From the NCBI GenBank assembly GCA_964523405.1, contig CAZGAQ010000021.1, positions 1 through 64,000 on the forward strand: 64,000 nt of DNA, in the 5' to 3' direction. Below are positions 15,627-24,699 of this stretch, piece by piece; within the stretch, counting starts at the first letter, position 1, and every line of letters starts with the position of its first letter. This stretch comes from CAZGAQ01 sp964523405. GTDB lineage: Bacteria > Planctomycetota > Phycisphaerae > UBA1845 > Fen-1342. Made by a program: the position numbers and the translations under genes. The notes under the pieces were generated by a model. It did not search any database. It was given only the letters and a program-made list of their open reading frames with translations, and was not told the DNA's origin.

Positions 15627-16127
15627 GTGCAGCACCTGGACCTCCAGATTGCCCATCAGTTACTCGCCGGGCAGCTCAGCGCCGCAGCCCAAGCCCATTG
15701 GCAGGCACACGTGCGCGAGTGCCCCCGTTGCCGCGACCTGCTGGCCGCCGAGCGCGAGCTCAAATCCTTGCTGACCCTGGGCGATCATGCCGAACCGCCC
15801 GTGGCGACGCCCCCCGCCGAGGCATGGAAGGCACCGAGCGTCGCCGCCATCTCCGCCACCGCCGGTCAGCGGCGCCGGGCACGTCTGACGCTGGTGGCAC
15901 AATGCGCAATGGTGGTGGTACTAACGCTCCTGCTCGTGTGGCAGGTGCAGCGGCAGCCCTCGGAGAGCCAACGCACCGCCACGGAGCTACACATCACCGC
16001 CGAGCTACAGGCGCAGGTGGTTGGGAATCTCGGTCTGCTCTCAACCCTGGAAACGGATGCCTGGCTCGTCGAAGACGGTGAGACCGTACACACGCTCGAA
16101 CAGCTCATCCTACAACCGGAGGACTGA
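15627..16127 (+). CDS. Zinc-finger anti-sigma factor, single-pass membrane protein
   Basis: A 166-residue protein from the GTG at 15627, which has GAGGA 7 nt upstream. The N-terminal anti-sigma zinc finger (zf-HC2 type) has H28, C32 and C35 in AHVRECPRCRDLLAAE, the H-x3-C-x2-C pattern of ZAS domains. A linker leads to one transmembrane helix (about residues 88-108, AQCAMVVVLTLLLVW) and a periplasmic sensor tail of about 60 residues. It follows the ECF sigma gene by 77 nt, the standard order for a sigma/anti-sigma pair. It should bind the sigma factor in the cytoplasm and release it on a cell-envelope signal. Partnership is inferred from order and domain. Confidence 0.82.
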   Translation: MQHLDLQIAHQLLAGQLSAAAQAHWQAHVRECPRCRDLLAAERELKSLLTLGDHAEPPVATPPAEAWKAPSVAAISATAGQRRRARLTLVAQCAMVVVLTLLLVWQVQRQPSESQRTATELHITAELQAQVVGNLGLLSTLETDAWLVEDGETVHTLEQLILQPED

Positions 16128-16131
16128 CGCA

Positions 16132-16569
16132 GTGCGCGTCGGAAGACCACTGCTATGGCTGGCGATCCTGCTCCTGGCAGGCGCCAACGTGCTGTGGCTC
16201 GTGCCGTGGCCGCCGAGCGCGCGGCCCGGTTCGCCACCAACCACGGGTTGGGAGCGCTGGCACGCCCTGACCGCGGCGGAGCGCCTGGCGCGCGTACGCC
16301 AGTATCAGGCGATCGCGGCGCGCGAGGATGCCGCACAGGTCTGGCGGCGGGCTAAGGAGTTCGTGCACAAGTCGCCAGAGGAGCGCGCCCGGCTGCGGGA
16401 ACTTGCGGGGCTCGTGGGTGCCGCGGTGGAGGAAGCTTCGCCAGCGCTGCGGCGGCAGTGGCTCAGCGTGGCGGCATCGGCCCGCGCGTACCTGATCTAC
16501 CAGGAGTGGCAAAGCAACGGTCCGCAGCGGCTGGAGGAGTTGCGTGCCCGGTGGCGCCGCCCCGGGTGA
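16132..16569 (+). CDS. Membrane-anchored small protein, DUF3106-like
   Basis: A 145-residue protein from the GTG at 16132 (GGAGGA about 9 nt upstream), starting 4 nt after the anti-sigma stop. An N-terminal hydrophobic segment (LLWLAILLLAGANVLWLV) is a signal anchor. The rest is helical, with the repeated style WHALTAAERLARVRQYQAIA, then ARLRELAGLV, like DUF3106/Spy-type periplasmic helical proteins. As the third gene of the sigma/anti-sigma operon it may be part of the envelope-sensing circuit, in the way RseB or CpxP-like proteins are. That role is a guess from position. Confidence 0.6.
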   Translation: MRVGRPLLWLAILLLAGANVLWLVPWPPSARPGSPPTTGWERWHALTAAERLARVRQYQAIAAREDAAQVWRRAKEFVHKSPEERARLRELAGLVGAAVEEASPALRRQWLSVAASARAYLIYQEWQSNGPQRLEELRARWRRPG

Positions 16570-16758
16570 GCGGTCGGCCGCGCCGCGCCGTTTCGCCTCG
16601 TCAGCGCCCGCGCAGAAAATGCCTGCCCGCCCCGAGCGCTCACGGGCGCACCCTATGCGACGGACCGTCGGCTCAGCCGGCCTTCCATTCAGCCGATAGG
16701 CCGTGCAGAAGTCGCGTCGCCATGTCCTGTCCTGGGATAGCCCCGGAATGAGGCTCGC

Positions 16759-17562
16759 ATGCTGATCGCTTTCGTGAACACCAAGGGCGGAGTGGGAAAG
16801 ACGACGCTGGCGGTGCACACGGCGGCATGGCTGCATGACCACGGGGCACGGGTGGCGGCGCTCGACGCGGACGAGCAAGCGGGGACGATCGCGTGGCTGC
16901 AGAAGGCGTGCCCGACGATCCCGACGCAGGCCTGCCTGAGCGCGCGGGACATCATCGACCGGGGGCGCGAGTGGCGCGCGGCGTACAATTTCGTAATTGC
17001 GGATGCACCGGCCGCCCTGTGCGCCCGCGCGGCCGCACTGATCCTCGTGGCCGACCTGGTGGTGTTGCCGATTCTGCCGAGCCCGCTCGACCTCGCGGCA
17101 TCCTTCCGGACGGCACGTCTGATCTATCGGGCGCACTTTGACAAGCAACGCAATCACAAGCCGCGCGCGGTGACGGTGCTGAACCGCGTGCAGTCGCGGA
17201 CCCGGCTGGCGCGGCTGGCGGCGATTGCTGTGCTGAAGTACGGATTTCCGGTGGCGCCGGTGGTGCTTGAAGCTCGTGCGGCGTATGCCGAGGCCTGCGA
17301 GCGCGGAACGGTCGTGGGACGGCTGGGACGCCTGGGGGCCCCGGCGGCGGCGGAGCACGGGCGGCTGTGCGACTTCCTGTTGCAGCAGTTGCCGGAGTCC
17401 GAATGCGCACAGGCGCTTCTGGCGCGGCGGCGGCAGGCGGCGCAGAGCGTCGTGGCGCAGCGGACGGTTTCGACGGCGACGGTGACAACCCTGCCCCCGC
17501 TGCCCCCCCTCCTGCCGCCGGCTGCGGTACCGCAGACGACGGCGTCCCCACAAACGGCGTAG
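16759..17562 (+). CDS. ParA-family ATPase
   Basis: A 267-residue deviant Walker ATPase. It begins MLIAFVNTKGGVGKTTLAVH with the signature KGGVGKTT at residues 9-16, followed by VAALDADEQAGTIAWLQ (A' region) and NFVIADAPAALCARAA (Walker B, D in IADAP). Family members move or position DNA or protein cargo by ATP-driven dimerisation on the nucleoid. No parB lies beside it, and it is not coupled to its neighbours, so it may be an orphan ParA that positions a protein complex, or a MinD-like protein. The last 60 residues are Gln/Ala then Pro/Thr-rich and probably unstructured, which is unusual for ParA. Confidence 0.85.
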   Translation: MLIAFVNTKGGVGKTTLAVHTAAWLHDHGARVAALDADEQAGTIAWLQKACPTIPTQACLSARDIIDRGREWRAAYNFVIADAPAALCARAAALILVADLVVLPILPSPLDLAASFRTARLIYRAHFDKQRNHKPRAVTVLNRVQSRTRLARLAAIAVLKYGFPVAPVVLEARAAYAEACERGTVVGRLGRLGAPAAAEHGRLCDFLLQQLPESECAQALLARRRQAAQSVVAQRTVSTATVTTLPPLPPLLPPAAVPQTTASPQTA

Positions 17563-17704
17563 CCGGGGGGCGGCTCACCTTACTTCTTCCGACACGAGCG
17601 GGGGCGTCACCGGCTCGATTCTGCTTGCTCCGGCGCGGCGGCGGAGCGAAACTGCTGTTGGCGCGGGCGTATGCGGCCCGCGGCCGATCCTCGCTGGGCA
17701 CACG

Positions 17705-18286
17705 ATGAGTGAGATGACGCGCATCCTGCAGGCCATCGCCACGGGCACACCCGGGGCGACGGACCGCCTGCTGGAGCTGGTGTACGACGAGCTGCGGCAA
17801 CTGGCCGCGGCGAAGCTGGCACACGAGCGGCCGGGGCAGACGCTGCAGCCGACGGCGCTGGTCCACGAGGCGTACCTGCGGCTGGTGGGCAGTGAGCCGA
17901 TGCAGTGGGAGAACCGGGGGCATTTCTTCGCGGCGGCGGCGGAGGCGATGCGGCGGATTCTCGTGGAAGCGGCGCGGCGCAAGGGGCGGCTGAAGCATGG
18001 CGGGGATCGACAGCGCTGCGCGCTGGAGGAGGCGGACGTGATCAGCGTGCCGCCGGACCTGGACCTGGTGGCGCTGGATGAGGCGCTGGGGCGGCTGGCG
18101 CAGGAGGATCCGCGGAAGGCGGAGCTGGTGAAGCTACGTTACTTCACGGGGCTGTCGGTCGAGCAGGCGGCGACGGTGCTGGGGATTTCGCGGGCGACCG
18201 CGGATCGGCATTGGCATTTTGCGCGGGCGTGGTTGTACGCCGAGATTCGCAAGGGGGACGGGGCGGCGGAATCGGCGTCCGGGTGA
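17705..18286 (+). CDS. ECF-type sigma factor (PF07638 group)
   Basis: A 193-residue sigma factor of the group abundant in planctomycetes. The start [20 protein letters not shown], then [37 protein letters not shown] and [20 protein letters not shown], are hallmark segments of the group. Region 4 is [20 protein letters not shown] with an HTH ending in [15 protein letters not shown]. The next gene, 23 nt downstream, is a serine/threonine kinase with a TPR tail. Sigma factors of this type usually lie next to such kinases, which are thought to control them by phosphorylation instead of an anti-sigma factor. That control is inferred here. Confidence 0.92.
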   Translation: MSEMTRILQAIATGTPGATDRLLELVYDELRQLAAAKLAHERPGQTLQPTALVHEAYLRLVGSEPMQWENRGHFFAAAAEAMRRILVEAARRKGRLKHGGDRQRCALEEADVISVPPDLDLVALDEALGRLAQEDPRKAELVKLRYFTGLSVEQAATVLGISRATADRHWHFARAWLYAEIRKGDGAAESASG

Positions 18287-18309
18287 GGCGCCGGGGGGGC
18301 GGGCGGCGC

Positions 18310-21018
18310 ATGGCGGACCGCGTGCGGGGCGTTGAGGAGAGCCACGACGTGGCGGGAGTACGACACGAGCGGCTGGAGGAGGTCTTCTACGAAGCGCTGC
18401 ACCGCGGCGCGGAGGAGCGGGCGGCATACCTGGACGCGGCCTGCGGGAGCGACGCCCAGTTGCGGGAGCAGGCGGAGGGTTTACTACGCGCGCACGAGGC
18501 GGCCGGGGACTTTCTCGAATCGCCCGTGGTGACGGCGGAGCCGACGCTGGCCAGCGCGCTGCCGAGCGAGCAGCCGGGGACGCGGATCGGGCGGTACAAA
18601 CTGCTGCAGCTCATCGGGGAGGGCGGGTTCGGCGCGGTGTACATGGCCGAGCAGCAGGAGCCGGTGCGGCGGCAGGTGGCGGTGAAGATCATCAAGCTGG
18701 GGATGGACACGAAGCAGGTAATCGCGCGCTTCGAGGCGGAGCGGCAGGCGCTGGCGTTGATGGAGCATCCGAACATCGCGCGGGTGTTGGACGCGGGGGC
18801 GACGGAGACGGGGCGGCCGTACTTCGTGATGGAGCTGGTGAAGGGGACGCCGATCACGGAGTTTTGCGATGCGCGGCGGCTGAGCACGCTGGAGCGGCTG
18901 CGGTTGTTCGTGCAGGTGTGCCAGGCGGTGCAGCACGCGCACCAGAAGGGGATCATTCACCGGGACATCAAGCCGGGGAATGTGCTGGTGACGCTGCACG
19001 ATGACCGGCCGGTGCCGAAGGTGATCGACTTCGGGATTGCGAAGGCGACGAGTCAGCGGTTGACGGACAAGACGCTGTTCACGGAGTTCCGGCAGTTCAT
19101 CGGGACACCGGAGTACATGAGTCCGGACCAGGCGGAGCTCAGCGGACTGGACGTGGATACGCGGACGGACGTGTACTCGCTGGGCGTGCTCTTGTACGTG
19201 CTGCTGACGGGCACGACGCCGGTGGATGCGCGGACGCTGCGGGGGGCGGAGGTCGGCGAGTTGCGGCGGATGATTCGCGAGGTGGAGCCGCCGCGGCCGT
19301 CGGCACGCTTGCAGACGCTGTCGCGGACGGCGCAGGGCTCGCGGATCGCGGGGGAGCGGCAGTGCGAGCCGGGGGCGCTGTCGCGGCAGCTGCACGGCGA
19401 CCTCGACTGGATCGTGATGAAGGCGCTGGAGAAGGATCGGACCCGGCGCTACCAGACGGTACATGAGCTGGCGGAGGACGTGGAGCGGCACCTGCGGCAC
19501 GAGCCGGTCAACGCCGGGCCGCCCAGTCTGCGATACCGGATGGAGAAGTTCATCCGGCGCAACCGGGCGGCCGTCGTGACAAGCGCACTGGTGTTGGTGA
19601 CGCTGGTCGGCGGTTTGATCGCGACAACGTACTTCTACGTCGCGGCCGCGCGTGAGCGCGACACGGCCCGGGCGGCGCAGACGCGCGCGGACGCGGAGGC
19701 GCAGCGCTCCGATCGGATCGCCAACCTACTGCAGGACCTGTTCATTTCGACGAGTCCGGAGCAGGCGCTGACGCGGGACGTGGACGTGGCGCAGGTGCTG
19801 AGCGCGGCGCAGACGGCGTTCGGACCGGACCATGCGGCCGTGGCGGCGACGCTGGGCAGCCGGGCGCTGCAGTTGCGTTCGGCGGGCGACCTGGAGGGGG
19901 CGGAGCGTTTGTATCGGGAGGCGCTGCGGATCTGGCGGGAGCGCGTGGGGCCGAACGATCTGAATGTGGCGGCGACGCTGCGCGAGCTGGGTGCGCTGCA
20001 GGTGGTGAAGGGGGATTTGCAGGCGGCGGAGTTGGCGTACCGCGAGTGTCTGCGGATCACGCGGGCGCGGCCGGGGGCGGCGACGCTGACGCAGGCGGAG
20101 ACGCTGGCGCAACTGGCGGGCGTGTTGACCAACCAGGGGCAGTACGAAGAAGCGGCGACGTTGCTGCGTGAGGCGCTGGCGATTCGGCAGGACGTCGCGC
20201 CGACGCAGCGGCTGCAACTGGCCTTGACCGCGAATGCGCTGGCAAACGCGCTGGCGCTGGCGGACAAGGCAGAGGAGTTGGGGCCGGCAATGGACGGCGT
20301 GCTGGCGGCCTGGCGGGCGGCGCTGCCGCCGGACAGTCCGTCGCTGGCGTCGGTGCTGACGCAGACGGGGCGGTATCGACTGGAGCGCGGCCAGCCGGAC
20401 ATGGCCGAGCCGCTGCTGCGCGAGGCGCTGGAGGTGCTCCAGACGCCGGGCAATGTGGCGGCCGTACATCATGCCAGTGCGCTGCGGCTGCTGCAGCAAG
20501 TGCTGGAGCGGCGCGACAATCCGGCCGGGATTCTGCCGGTGGCCCGGCGGGGCTTCGAGGTGGCCCGGCGGGCTGGGAACCAGGCCGCAATTCGCGACGT
20601 GGGGCAGAGTATGGCCGACTGCTGCTGGGTGGTAGCGCGGGACCGCTTGCGGCCGCGGGCGGATTACGAGGCGGCGGAGGCGGACTTGGCGGCGTACCTG
20701 GCGGAGCGGCCGGAGGAGTATCGGGCGTTGAACACACTGGGGGTGTTGCAGTATCGGCTGGGGCAGTACGCGGAGGCGGTGGCAACGCTGGAGCGGTGCG
20801 ACGCGCACAACGCGCAGAAGTACGAGCACGGGCATCCGACGGACACGGCGTTTCTGGCGATGGCATACGCGAAGCTGGGGCGGGTCGACAAGGCGCGGGT
20901 GGCGCTGGGGCGCATGCTGCTGGCGATGGGCACGGACGAGTTCGCGAGCGACGCGGACGCGCGGCGTGCGGCGGGTGAGGCGGAGGCGCTGGTGGGGCTG
21001 CCGGGGGAGACGGGGTGA
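18310..21018 (+). CDS. Membrane serine/threonine protein kinase with TPR-rich extracytoplasmic domain
   Basis: A 902-residue protein from the ATG at 18310; the open frame reaches back to 18211 inside the sigma gene but without support. The N-terminal 90 residues are helical. The Hanks-type kinase domain has a Gly-rich loop GEGGFGAV (103-110), VAVK with K126, HRD (217-219) and DFG (240-242), followed by [12 protein letters not shown], so it should be active. One transmembrane helix lies at about 421-445 ([20 protein letters not shown]). The C-terminal half is a long array of TPR-like repeats, for example [17 protein letters not shown] and [17 protein letters not shown], probably a sensor or scaffold. 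It is encoded with an ECF sigma factor before it and a zinc-ribbon protein after it. Confidence 0.92.
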   Translation: MADRVRGVEESHDVAGVRHERLEEVFYEALHRGAEERAAYLDAACGSDAQLREQAEGLLRAHEAAGDFLESPVVTAEPTLASALPSEQPGTRIGRYKLLQLIGEGGFGAVYMAEQQEPVRRQVAVKIIKLGMDTKQVIARFEAERQALALMEHPNIARVLDAGATETGRPYFVMELVKGTPITEFCDARRLSTLERLRLFVQVCQAVQHAHQKGIIHRDIKPGNVLVTLHDDRPVPKVIDFGIAKATSQRLTDKTLFTEFRQFIGTPEYMSPDQAELSGLDVDTRTDVYSLGVLLYVLLTGTTPVDARTLRGAEVGELRRMIREVEPPRPSARLQTLSRTAQGSRIAGERQCEPGALSRQLHGDLDWIVMKALEKDRTRRYQTVHELAEDVERHLRHEPVNAGPPSLRYRMEKFIRRNRAAVVTSALVLVTLVGGLIATTYFYVAAARERDTARAAQTRADAEAQRSDRIANLLQDLFISTSPEQALTRDVDVAQVLSAAQTAFGPDHAAVAATLGSRALQLRSAGDLEGAERLYREALRIWRERVGPNDLNVAATLRELGALQVVKGDLQAAELAYRECLRITRARPGAATLTQAETLAQLAGVLTNQGQYEEAATLLREALAIRQDVAPTQRLQLALTANALANALALADKAEELGPAMDGVLAAWRAALPPDSPSLASVLTQTGRYRLERGQPDMAEPLLREALEVLQTPGNVAAVHHASALRLLQQVLERRDNPAGILPVARRGFEVARRAGNQAAIRDVGQSMADCCWVVARDRLRPRADYEAAEADLAAYLAERPEEYRALNTLGVLQYRLGQYAEAVATLERCDAHNAQKYEHGHPTDTAFLAMAYAKLGRVDKARVALGRMLLAMGTDEFASDADARRAAGEAEALVGLPGETG

Positions 21019-21596
21019 TTACGCTGCGGCCAGAGTGTCCGGTTTGTCGCCGGTCGCTGGGGTGGGCGCTGTGGTGGCGGCCGATTGGGGCGCGGTGGCG
21101 CTGCGCGCGGTGCGACTCCCTTCTGGCGATCGACTGGGGGCGACGTGTGTTTGTGGCGCTGGCGCTGCCGGCGGCGTTCGTGGTAAGCACGTTCGTGTTG
21201 GCGCGACTGGGGCTGGGGAGCACGCTACTGCGACTGCTGGCGGTGATTGCGGTGGTGCCGGCGTTGCTGGCAATCGACCGTGCCCGTGTGCTCGAACGGC
21301 GCGGCTTGCACTGTCGCGGTTGCGGGTACGACCTGCGAGGGCAGGTGGCGCCGCGGTGCCCGGAGTGCAGCCGGGAACTTGATGAAGCAGAGCAGGCGGC
21401 CGTACAGCGCGGGACGGTGGCCGCAAGTGCCGACCGAGAGCCGCGGCGGGCGTGGCCGTGGTTGGTGGTGGCGGTAGTGCTTCTGATCGGGACGATTGTG
21501 CTGGTTGGCTATACGCATTGGCGCGGCGGTCCGCGGGGCAGCGCCGCGACGAATCCGGTCCCGGCCACGGCCCCGGCAGTACCGAGCGGTTGCTGA
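21015..21596 (+). CDS. Membrane protein with two zinc ribbons
   Basis: A 193-residue protein whose GTG at 21015 overlaps the kinase stop (GTGA), so the two are translationally coupled. The first ribbon is [10 protein letters not shown] with CARC about 20 residues on; the second is [19 protein letters not shown]. The CGYDLRG motif is common in planctomycete membrane proteins. Hydrophobic segments lie between the ribbons (about residues 46-85, two helices) and after the second (about 146-167). A short Pro/Ala tail follows. The function is unknown; the operon position suggests a role beside the kinase and sigma factor. Confidence 0.78.
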   Translation: MITLRPECPVCRRSLGWALWWRPIGARWRCARCDSLLAIDWGRRVFVALALPAAFVVSTFVLARLGLGSTLLRLLAVIAVVPALLAIDRARVLERRGLHCRGCGYDLRGQVAPRCPECSRELDEAEQAAVQRGTVAASADREPRRAWPWLVVAVVLLIGTIVLVGYTHWRGGPRGSAATNPVPATAPAVPSGC

Positions 21597-21728
21597 CTCA
21601 AGGCGGTGTGCGGACGCGGCGGGGGCTGTACACAATTCGACAATTGCCCTGAGGCGCGGGGAGCACAAGCAGCGCATGTGCGGACGGTGGGGACCGTTGA
21701 CGCGCGGGCTGTGTTTGGGAGCCTACCG

Positions 21729-22367
21729 ATGGGACAAGCGAAGGCCGGGGTTGGCGCGAATGCGAGGACGTCGCGGCGAACACTGCTCGTGCAGGCGGCC
21801 GGCGCGGGGGCGGCGGCGCTGCTGACGGGGTATTCGACGGGGCAGGCCCAGGCGGCGGATGAGCGCGGCGCGGCGCCGGCCATACCAGCGGCGCAGGCGA
21901 AACCGGCCACGCCGGCGGCACCCGCCACACCGGCGGTGTCCGCATCGCCCGGGGCAACGACGGCAAAGGGCGAGAAGATCCTGGCCCGTTGCGGGTATCG
22001 GTGCGATCTGTGCGCGGCACGCTCGGACGATCCAACGGTGCGGCAGAAGCTCGTCGACGGGTGGCGGAAGTACTACGGGCACACGCAGTACACGGTGGAG
22101 AACGTGAAGTGCGGGGGGTGCTCGGCGGAGAAGCGGGCGGACATGACGTGCGGGGTACGGCCGTGCGCGATCGCGAAGGGATTGGAGACCTGCGCGGAAT
22201 GCAAGGAGTGTCCGTGCAAGAAACTGGTGCCATTGTGTTCGAGTCCGCACATCAACTTCCTGCGGTTTCCGAACGCGTCGCAGGAGGATTACGACCTGTG
22301 CCTGCGGCAGTTTGACAATATTCCGGAGCTGATGGAGATCCGGGCGCGGCAGAAGAAGAAGGTGTAG
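21729..22367 (+). CDS. Tat-exported DUF3795-type cysteine-rich protein
   Basis: A 212-residue protein from the ATG at 21729. The N-terminus has a twin-arginine signal: SRRTLLVQ with R16-R17, then a hydrophobic [12 protein letters not shown] stretch. A low-complexity Ala/Pro/Thr linker leads to a Cys-rich domain: ARCGYRCDLCAARS, VKCGGCSAEKRADMTCGVRP and CAECKECPCKKL. This is the layout of DUF3795 proteins, which probably hold a metal or iron-sulfur centre. Tat export fits a protein folded with its cofactor before secretion. It has no operon partners. The physiological role is unknown. Confidence 0.78.
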   Translation: MGQAKAGVGANARTSRRTLLVQAAGAGAAALLTGYSTGQAQAADERGAAPAIPAAQAKPATPAAPATPAVSASPGATTAKGEKILARCGYRCDLCAARSDDPTVRQKLVDGWRKYYGHTQYTVENVKCGGCSAEKRADMTCGVRPCAIAKGLETCAECKECPCKKLVPLCSSPHINFLRFPNASQEDYDLCLRQFDNIPELMEIRARQKKKV

Positions 22368-22669
22368 GGAGCGGGCCGAGTAACAAGGTGAAAGGTAACA
22401 AAGTAACAAAGGGGGCCGCGCTGGGGGATATGAAGACGTGAAAACGGGAGGGGCGACGGAGGTGAGCGGGTACTGAGTTGTGGCCGGGCTGGTTGAGCCG
22501 GCGGCCTATTGTCCATTTCATCCGGGTTATCGTGTGCTCGGCCGCGTCGTGCCACTGGCCATGGGCGGCGCGGCCGCCCCGTTCTGGTGAGCGAGAGCGG
22601 GAGGTGGGGAGCGCGAGGGAAACGGAGGGCCGCTTGCGAGGAGCGGTTGGGGGGCGGTAGGCTCGTGGG
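22368..22669. other. Intergenic region with simple GTGAAAG/GTAACAAAG units
   Basis: About 300 bases without a gene. Near 22385-22460 it holds short tandem purine-rich units (GGTGAAAGGTAACAAAGT, then GACGTGAAAACGGGAGGGG) closely resembling sequence at 31910-31945, so a dispersed intergenic repeat is likely. Confidence 0.5.
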
Positions 22670-23359
22670 ATGTCCGAGACACCGACGTATGAGGAGTGGG
22701 TGGAGTACTGCTTCACGCAGGAACCTGCGAAGCGCGCGAGTGAATTGACGTGGGCAGAACATCAGGCCGCACAGGAACTTGAGGAGCGTTACGGGAACAT
22801 TCCACCGTCATGCGTGGCCGAGTATCTGAGTCAGCTTTTTCGGGCCCCGGCGTGGGTAGCAGAGCGCTACAGTGATGATGCAATCGGCGCGGGGACGTGG
22901 TTCCTGTTTGGCCCGGCATCGGGGTACTTCTGGGCGCTGGAGCGGACGAAGGTGGCAACGGACGTGCAGGCGGAATGTGTTTCCGCCCTGGCAACCCTGT
23001 ACACCGAGCTGTATGACCGGGTCTGCTGCAAGCACGGAACGGACCCCGACGGGCGATATGCCAACGAAATCAAGCTCGACATCGCGGTGTACATGATCTG
23101 GGAGTCCCTCGAAGGCGCCGTATTCGCCCGGCGCAAGACGACGGAGGTCGCCGAGGCGGGCTGGGAAGTGCTGGAGGCGATTCTGACGCGGTGTCGCACG
23201 AGTACCTGCCTGCAGAGCGCCCTGCATGGTTTGGGACACCTGGAACAGTCGCATTCGGAGCGGTGCGGCGAGCTGATTGGCCGGTTTCTGCGGAGACGCG
23301 GAGTGCCGAGTTGGCTGCGCGAGTATGCGCAGGCGGCACAAGTCGGGCACGTGCAGTAG
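22670..23359 (+). CDS. Hypothetical protein
   Basis: A 229-residue soluble, mostly helical protein with no recognised family. It opens MSETPTYEEWVEYCFTQEPA and contains FLFGPASGYFWALERTKVAT, IKLDIAVYMIWESLEGAVFA and SALHGLGHLEQSHSERCGEL. The GLGHLEQ segment is reminiscent of HEAT-like or armadillo-like helical proteins. No membrane segments or catalytic motifs are seen. It stands alone, with a convergent carbonic anhydrase gene downstream. Codon use is like its neighbours, so the gene is probably real. Confidence 0.6.
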   Translation: MSETPTYEEWVEYCFTQEPAKRASELTWAEHQAAQELEERYGNIPPSCVAEYLSQLFRAPAWVAERYSDDAIGAGTWFLFGPASGYFWALERTKVATDVQAECVSALATLYTELYDRVCCKHGTDPDGRYANEIKLDIAVYMIWESLEGAVFARRKTTEVAEAGWEVLEAILTRCRTSTCLQSALHGLGHLEQSHSERCGELIGRFLRRRGVPSWLREYAQAAQVGHVQ

Positions 23360-23389
23360 CTCGGGGTGTGGCGCCCCCGGGGGATCGCG

Positions 23390-24016
23390 CTAGGCATGTT
23401 CGAGCTGCTGCAGTTCGGGGGCGGAGGAGACGCAGACGCCGAGGTCCTGGAGGAGGCCGTCGGAGACGCGGTAGATCCAGCCGTGGATGGTGAGCGGCTG
23501 CTGGCGCGACCAGGCATCCTGCACGCTGGCGGTGTGGGCGACGTTGCGGACCTGCGCGGTGACGTTCAATTCACAGAGGCGGTCGAGGCGGGCGGCGTCC
23601 GTCGGCAGCGCGAGGAGTTCGGCCTGGTGCTTGTGGTGGATGTCGCGGAGGTGGCCGAGCCAGTGGTCGACGAAGCCGGGGGCGCGGCGCTCGAGGGCGG
23701 CTTGCACACCGCCGCAGCCGTAGTGGCCGCAGACGATGATGTGGCGGACGCGGAGGACCTCGACGGCGTACTGGATGACAGCGAGGCAGTTCATGTCGGA
23801 GTGCACGACGAGGTTGGCGATGTTGCGGTGGACGAACAACTCGCCGGGAAGCAGGCCGACGATTTCGTTGGCGGGGACGCGGCTGTCGGCGCAGCCGATC
23901 CAGAGGTACTCGGGGGCCTGCTGGCGGGCCAACTGCTCGAAGAAGGTGGGGCTGGAGGCGGTGATGCGCTGGGCCCAACGGCGGTTGTTGTCGAAGAGCT
24001 GCGGCAACTTCTTCAT
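23390..24016 (-). CDS. can: Beta-class carbonic anhydrase
   Basis: A 208-residue zinc enzyme interconverting CO2 and bicarbonate in the cytoplasm. The zinc site is complete: C42 with D44 and R46 in IGCADSRVPANEIVG, and H98 and C101 in IIVCGHYGCGGVQA. RNIANLV and SVQDAW are further family signatures. Length and motif spacing match the Can/CynT group, and the start MKKLPQLFDNNRRWA is typical. Its ATG overlaps the stop of the HAD gene upstream (ATGA), so the two are translated together although no metabolic link is obvious. Confidence in the function is high. Confidence 0.95.
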   Translation of the reverse strand: MKKLPQLFDNNRRWAQRITASSPTFFEQLARQQAPEYLWIGCADSRVPANEIVGLLPGELFVHRNIANLVVHSDMNCLAVIQYAVEVLRVRHIIVCGHYGCGGVQAALERRAPGFVDHWLGHLRDIHHKHQAELLALPTDAARLDRLCELNVTAQVRNVAHTASVQDAWSRQQPLTIHGWIYRVSDGLLQDLGVCVSSAPELQQLEHA

Positions 24017-24507
24017 GCGCGGGGCCTTTCGTCAATCTGGAGCAGCCCGGCGAGCGCGGACCGGTCGGGGACGATCCGGCACGCGGGCGGGCAGAGGTCG
24101 GTGGCGGTCAGCGGGGTCGGGATGACGAGACAATGCAGGCCGGTGGCGGCGTGGACGCGCTCGTAGTGCGAGCGACCGGCACCGGTGACGACGGCGAGGC
24201 GGTAGTGCGGCGACAAGTGCGTCAGGAGCGAGACGACGCCGGACAGGATGGGCACGCCCTGGTCGACGCGCGACCAGAAGAGGGCGTCGCGCTGATCGAG
24301 GGTGGCGGTGATCCGATCGGCGGGGATGCCGACGCGTTCGGCGATGACGCGCGAGGGGTGGCTTTCGCCGAGGTACCAATGCGCCGATTGGCGGGCGGTC
24401 ACGGTGGCACCGGCGGTCGCGAAGGCTTCGCGGGTGGCATCAAAGTAGAAGCGCTCGGTGTCGACGAGGACGCCATCGCTATCGAACAGAATCGCCTGCA
24501 TCATCAT
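24013..24507 (-). CDS. HAD-superfamily hydrolase with internal deletion
   Basis: A 164-residue protein. It begins AILFDSDGVLVDTERFYFDA with the nucleophile D9 and acid D11 of HAD motif I, then an alpha-helical cap. HYRLAVVTGAGRSHYERVHA contains motif II (T108). Immediately afterwards it jumps to HCLVIPTPLTATDL, which normally lies at the very end of such proteins. The stretch that should hold the motif III lysine and the motif IV acidic pair (about 60 residues) is missing, although the frame is kept. Intact relatives are about 220 residues long. The protein is therefore probably inactive as a phosphatase. A TATGAT hexamer upstream (24556-24561) may be its -10. It is coupled to the carbonic anhydrase gene. 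Confidence 0.8.
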   Translation of the reverse strand: MMMQAILFDSDGVLVDTERFYFDATREAFATAGATVTARQSAHWYLGESHPSRVIAERVGIPADRITATLDQRDALFWSRVDQGVPILSGVVSLLTHLSPHYRLAVVTGAGRSHYERVHAATGLHCLVIPTPLTATDLCPPACRIVPDRSALAGLLQIDERPRA

Positions 24508-24699
24508 GCCGCGGTGCAATCCTGCTGCCGGTCTGTCGGGCCCCTGCTCCGAGTTATCATAGACGAGGTAAGGGACGGGCACCGCCCGCAGGGGGCACAT
24601 GCGTCACGCTTGGGGGGTAGCTGACGCGGAACCCTACGTCAGGCACCCCTCAGATACGCTCCGGGCGGGCAGCGCCCCGACGCCACGAGTCGTCGAGCG

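Noticed and set aside
16153..17553. 466-codon minus-strand frame over the sigma operon end and parA
   Set aside because: Arg-rich shadow; the plus-strand parA has a canonical Walker motif.
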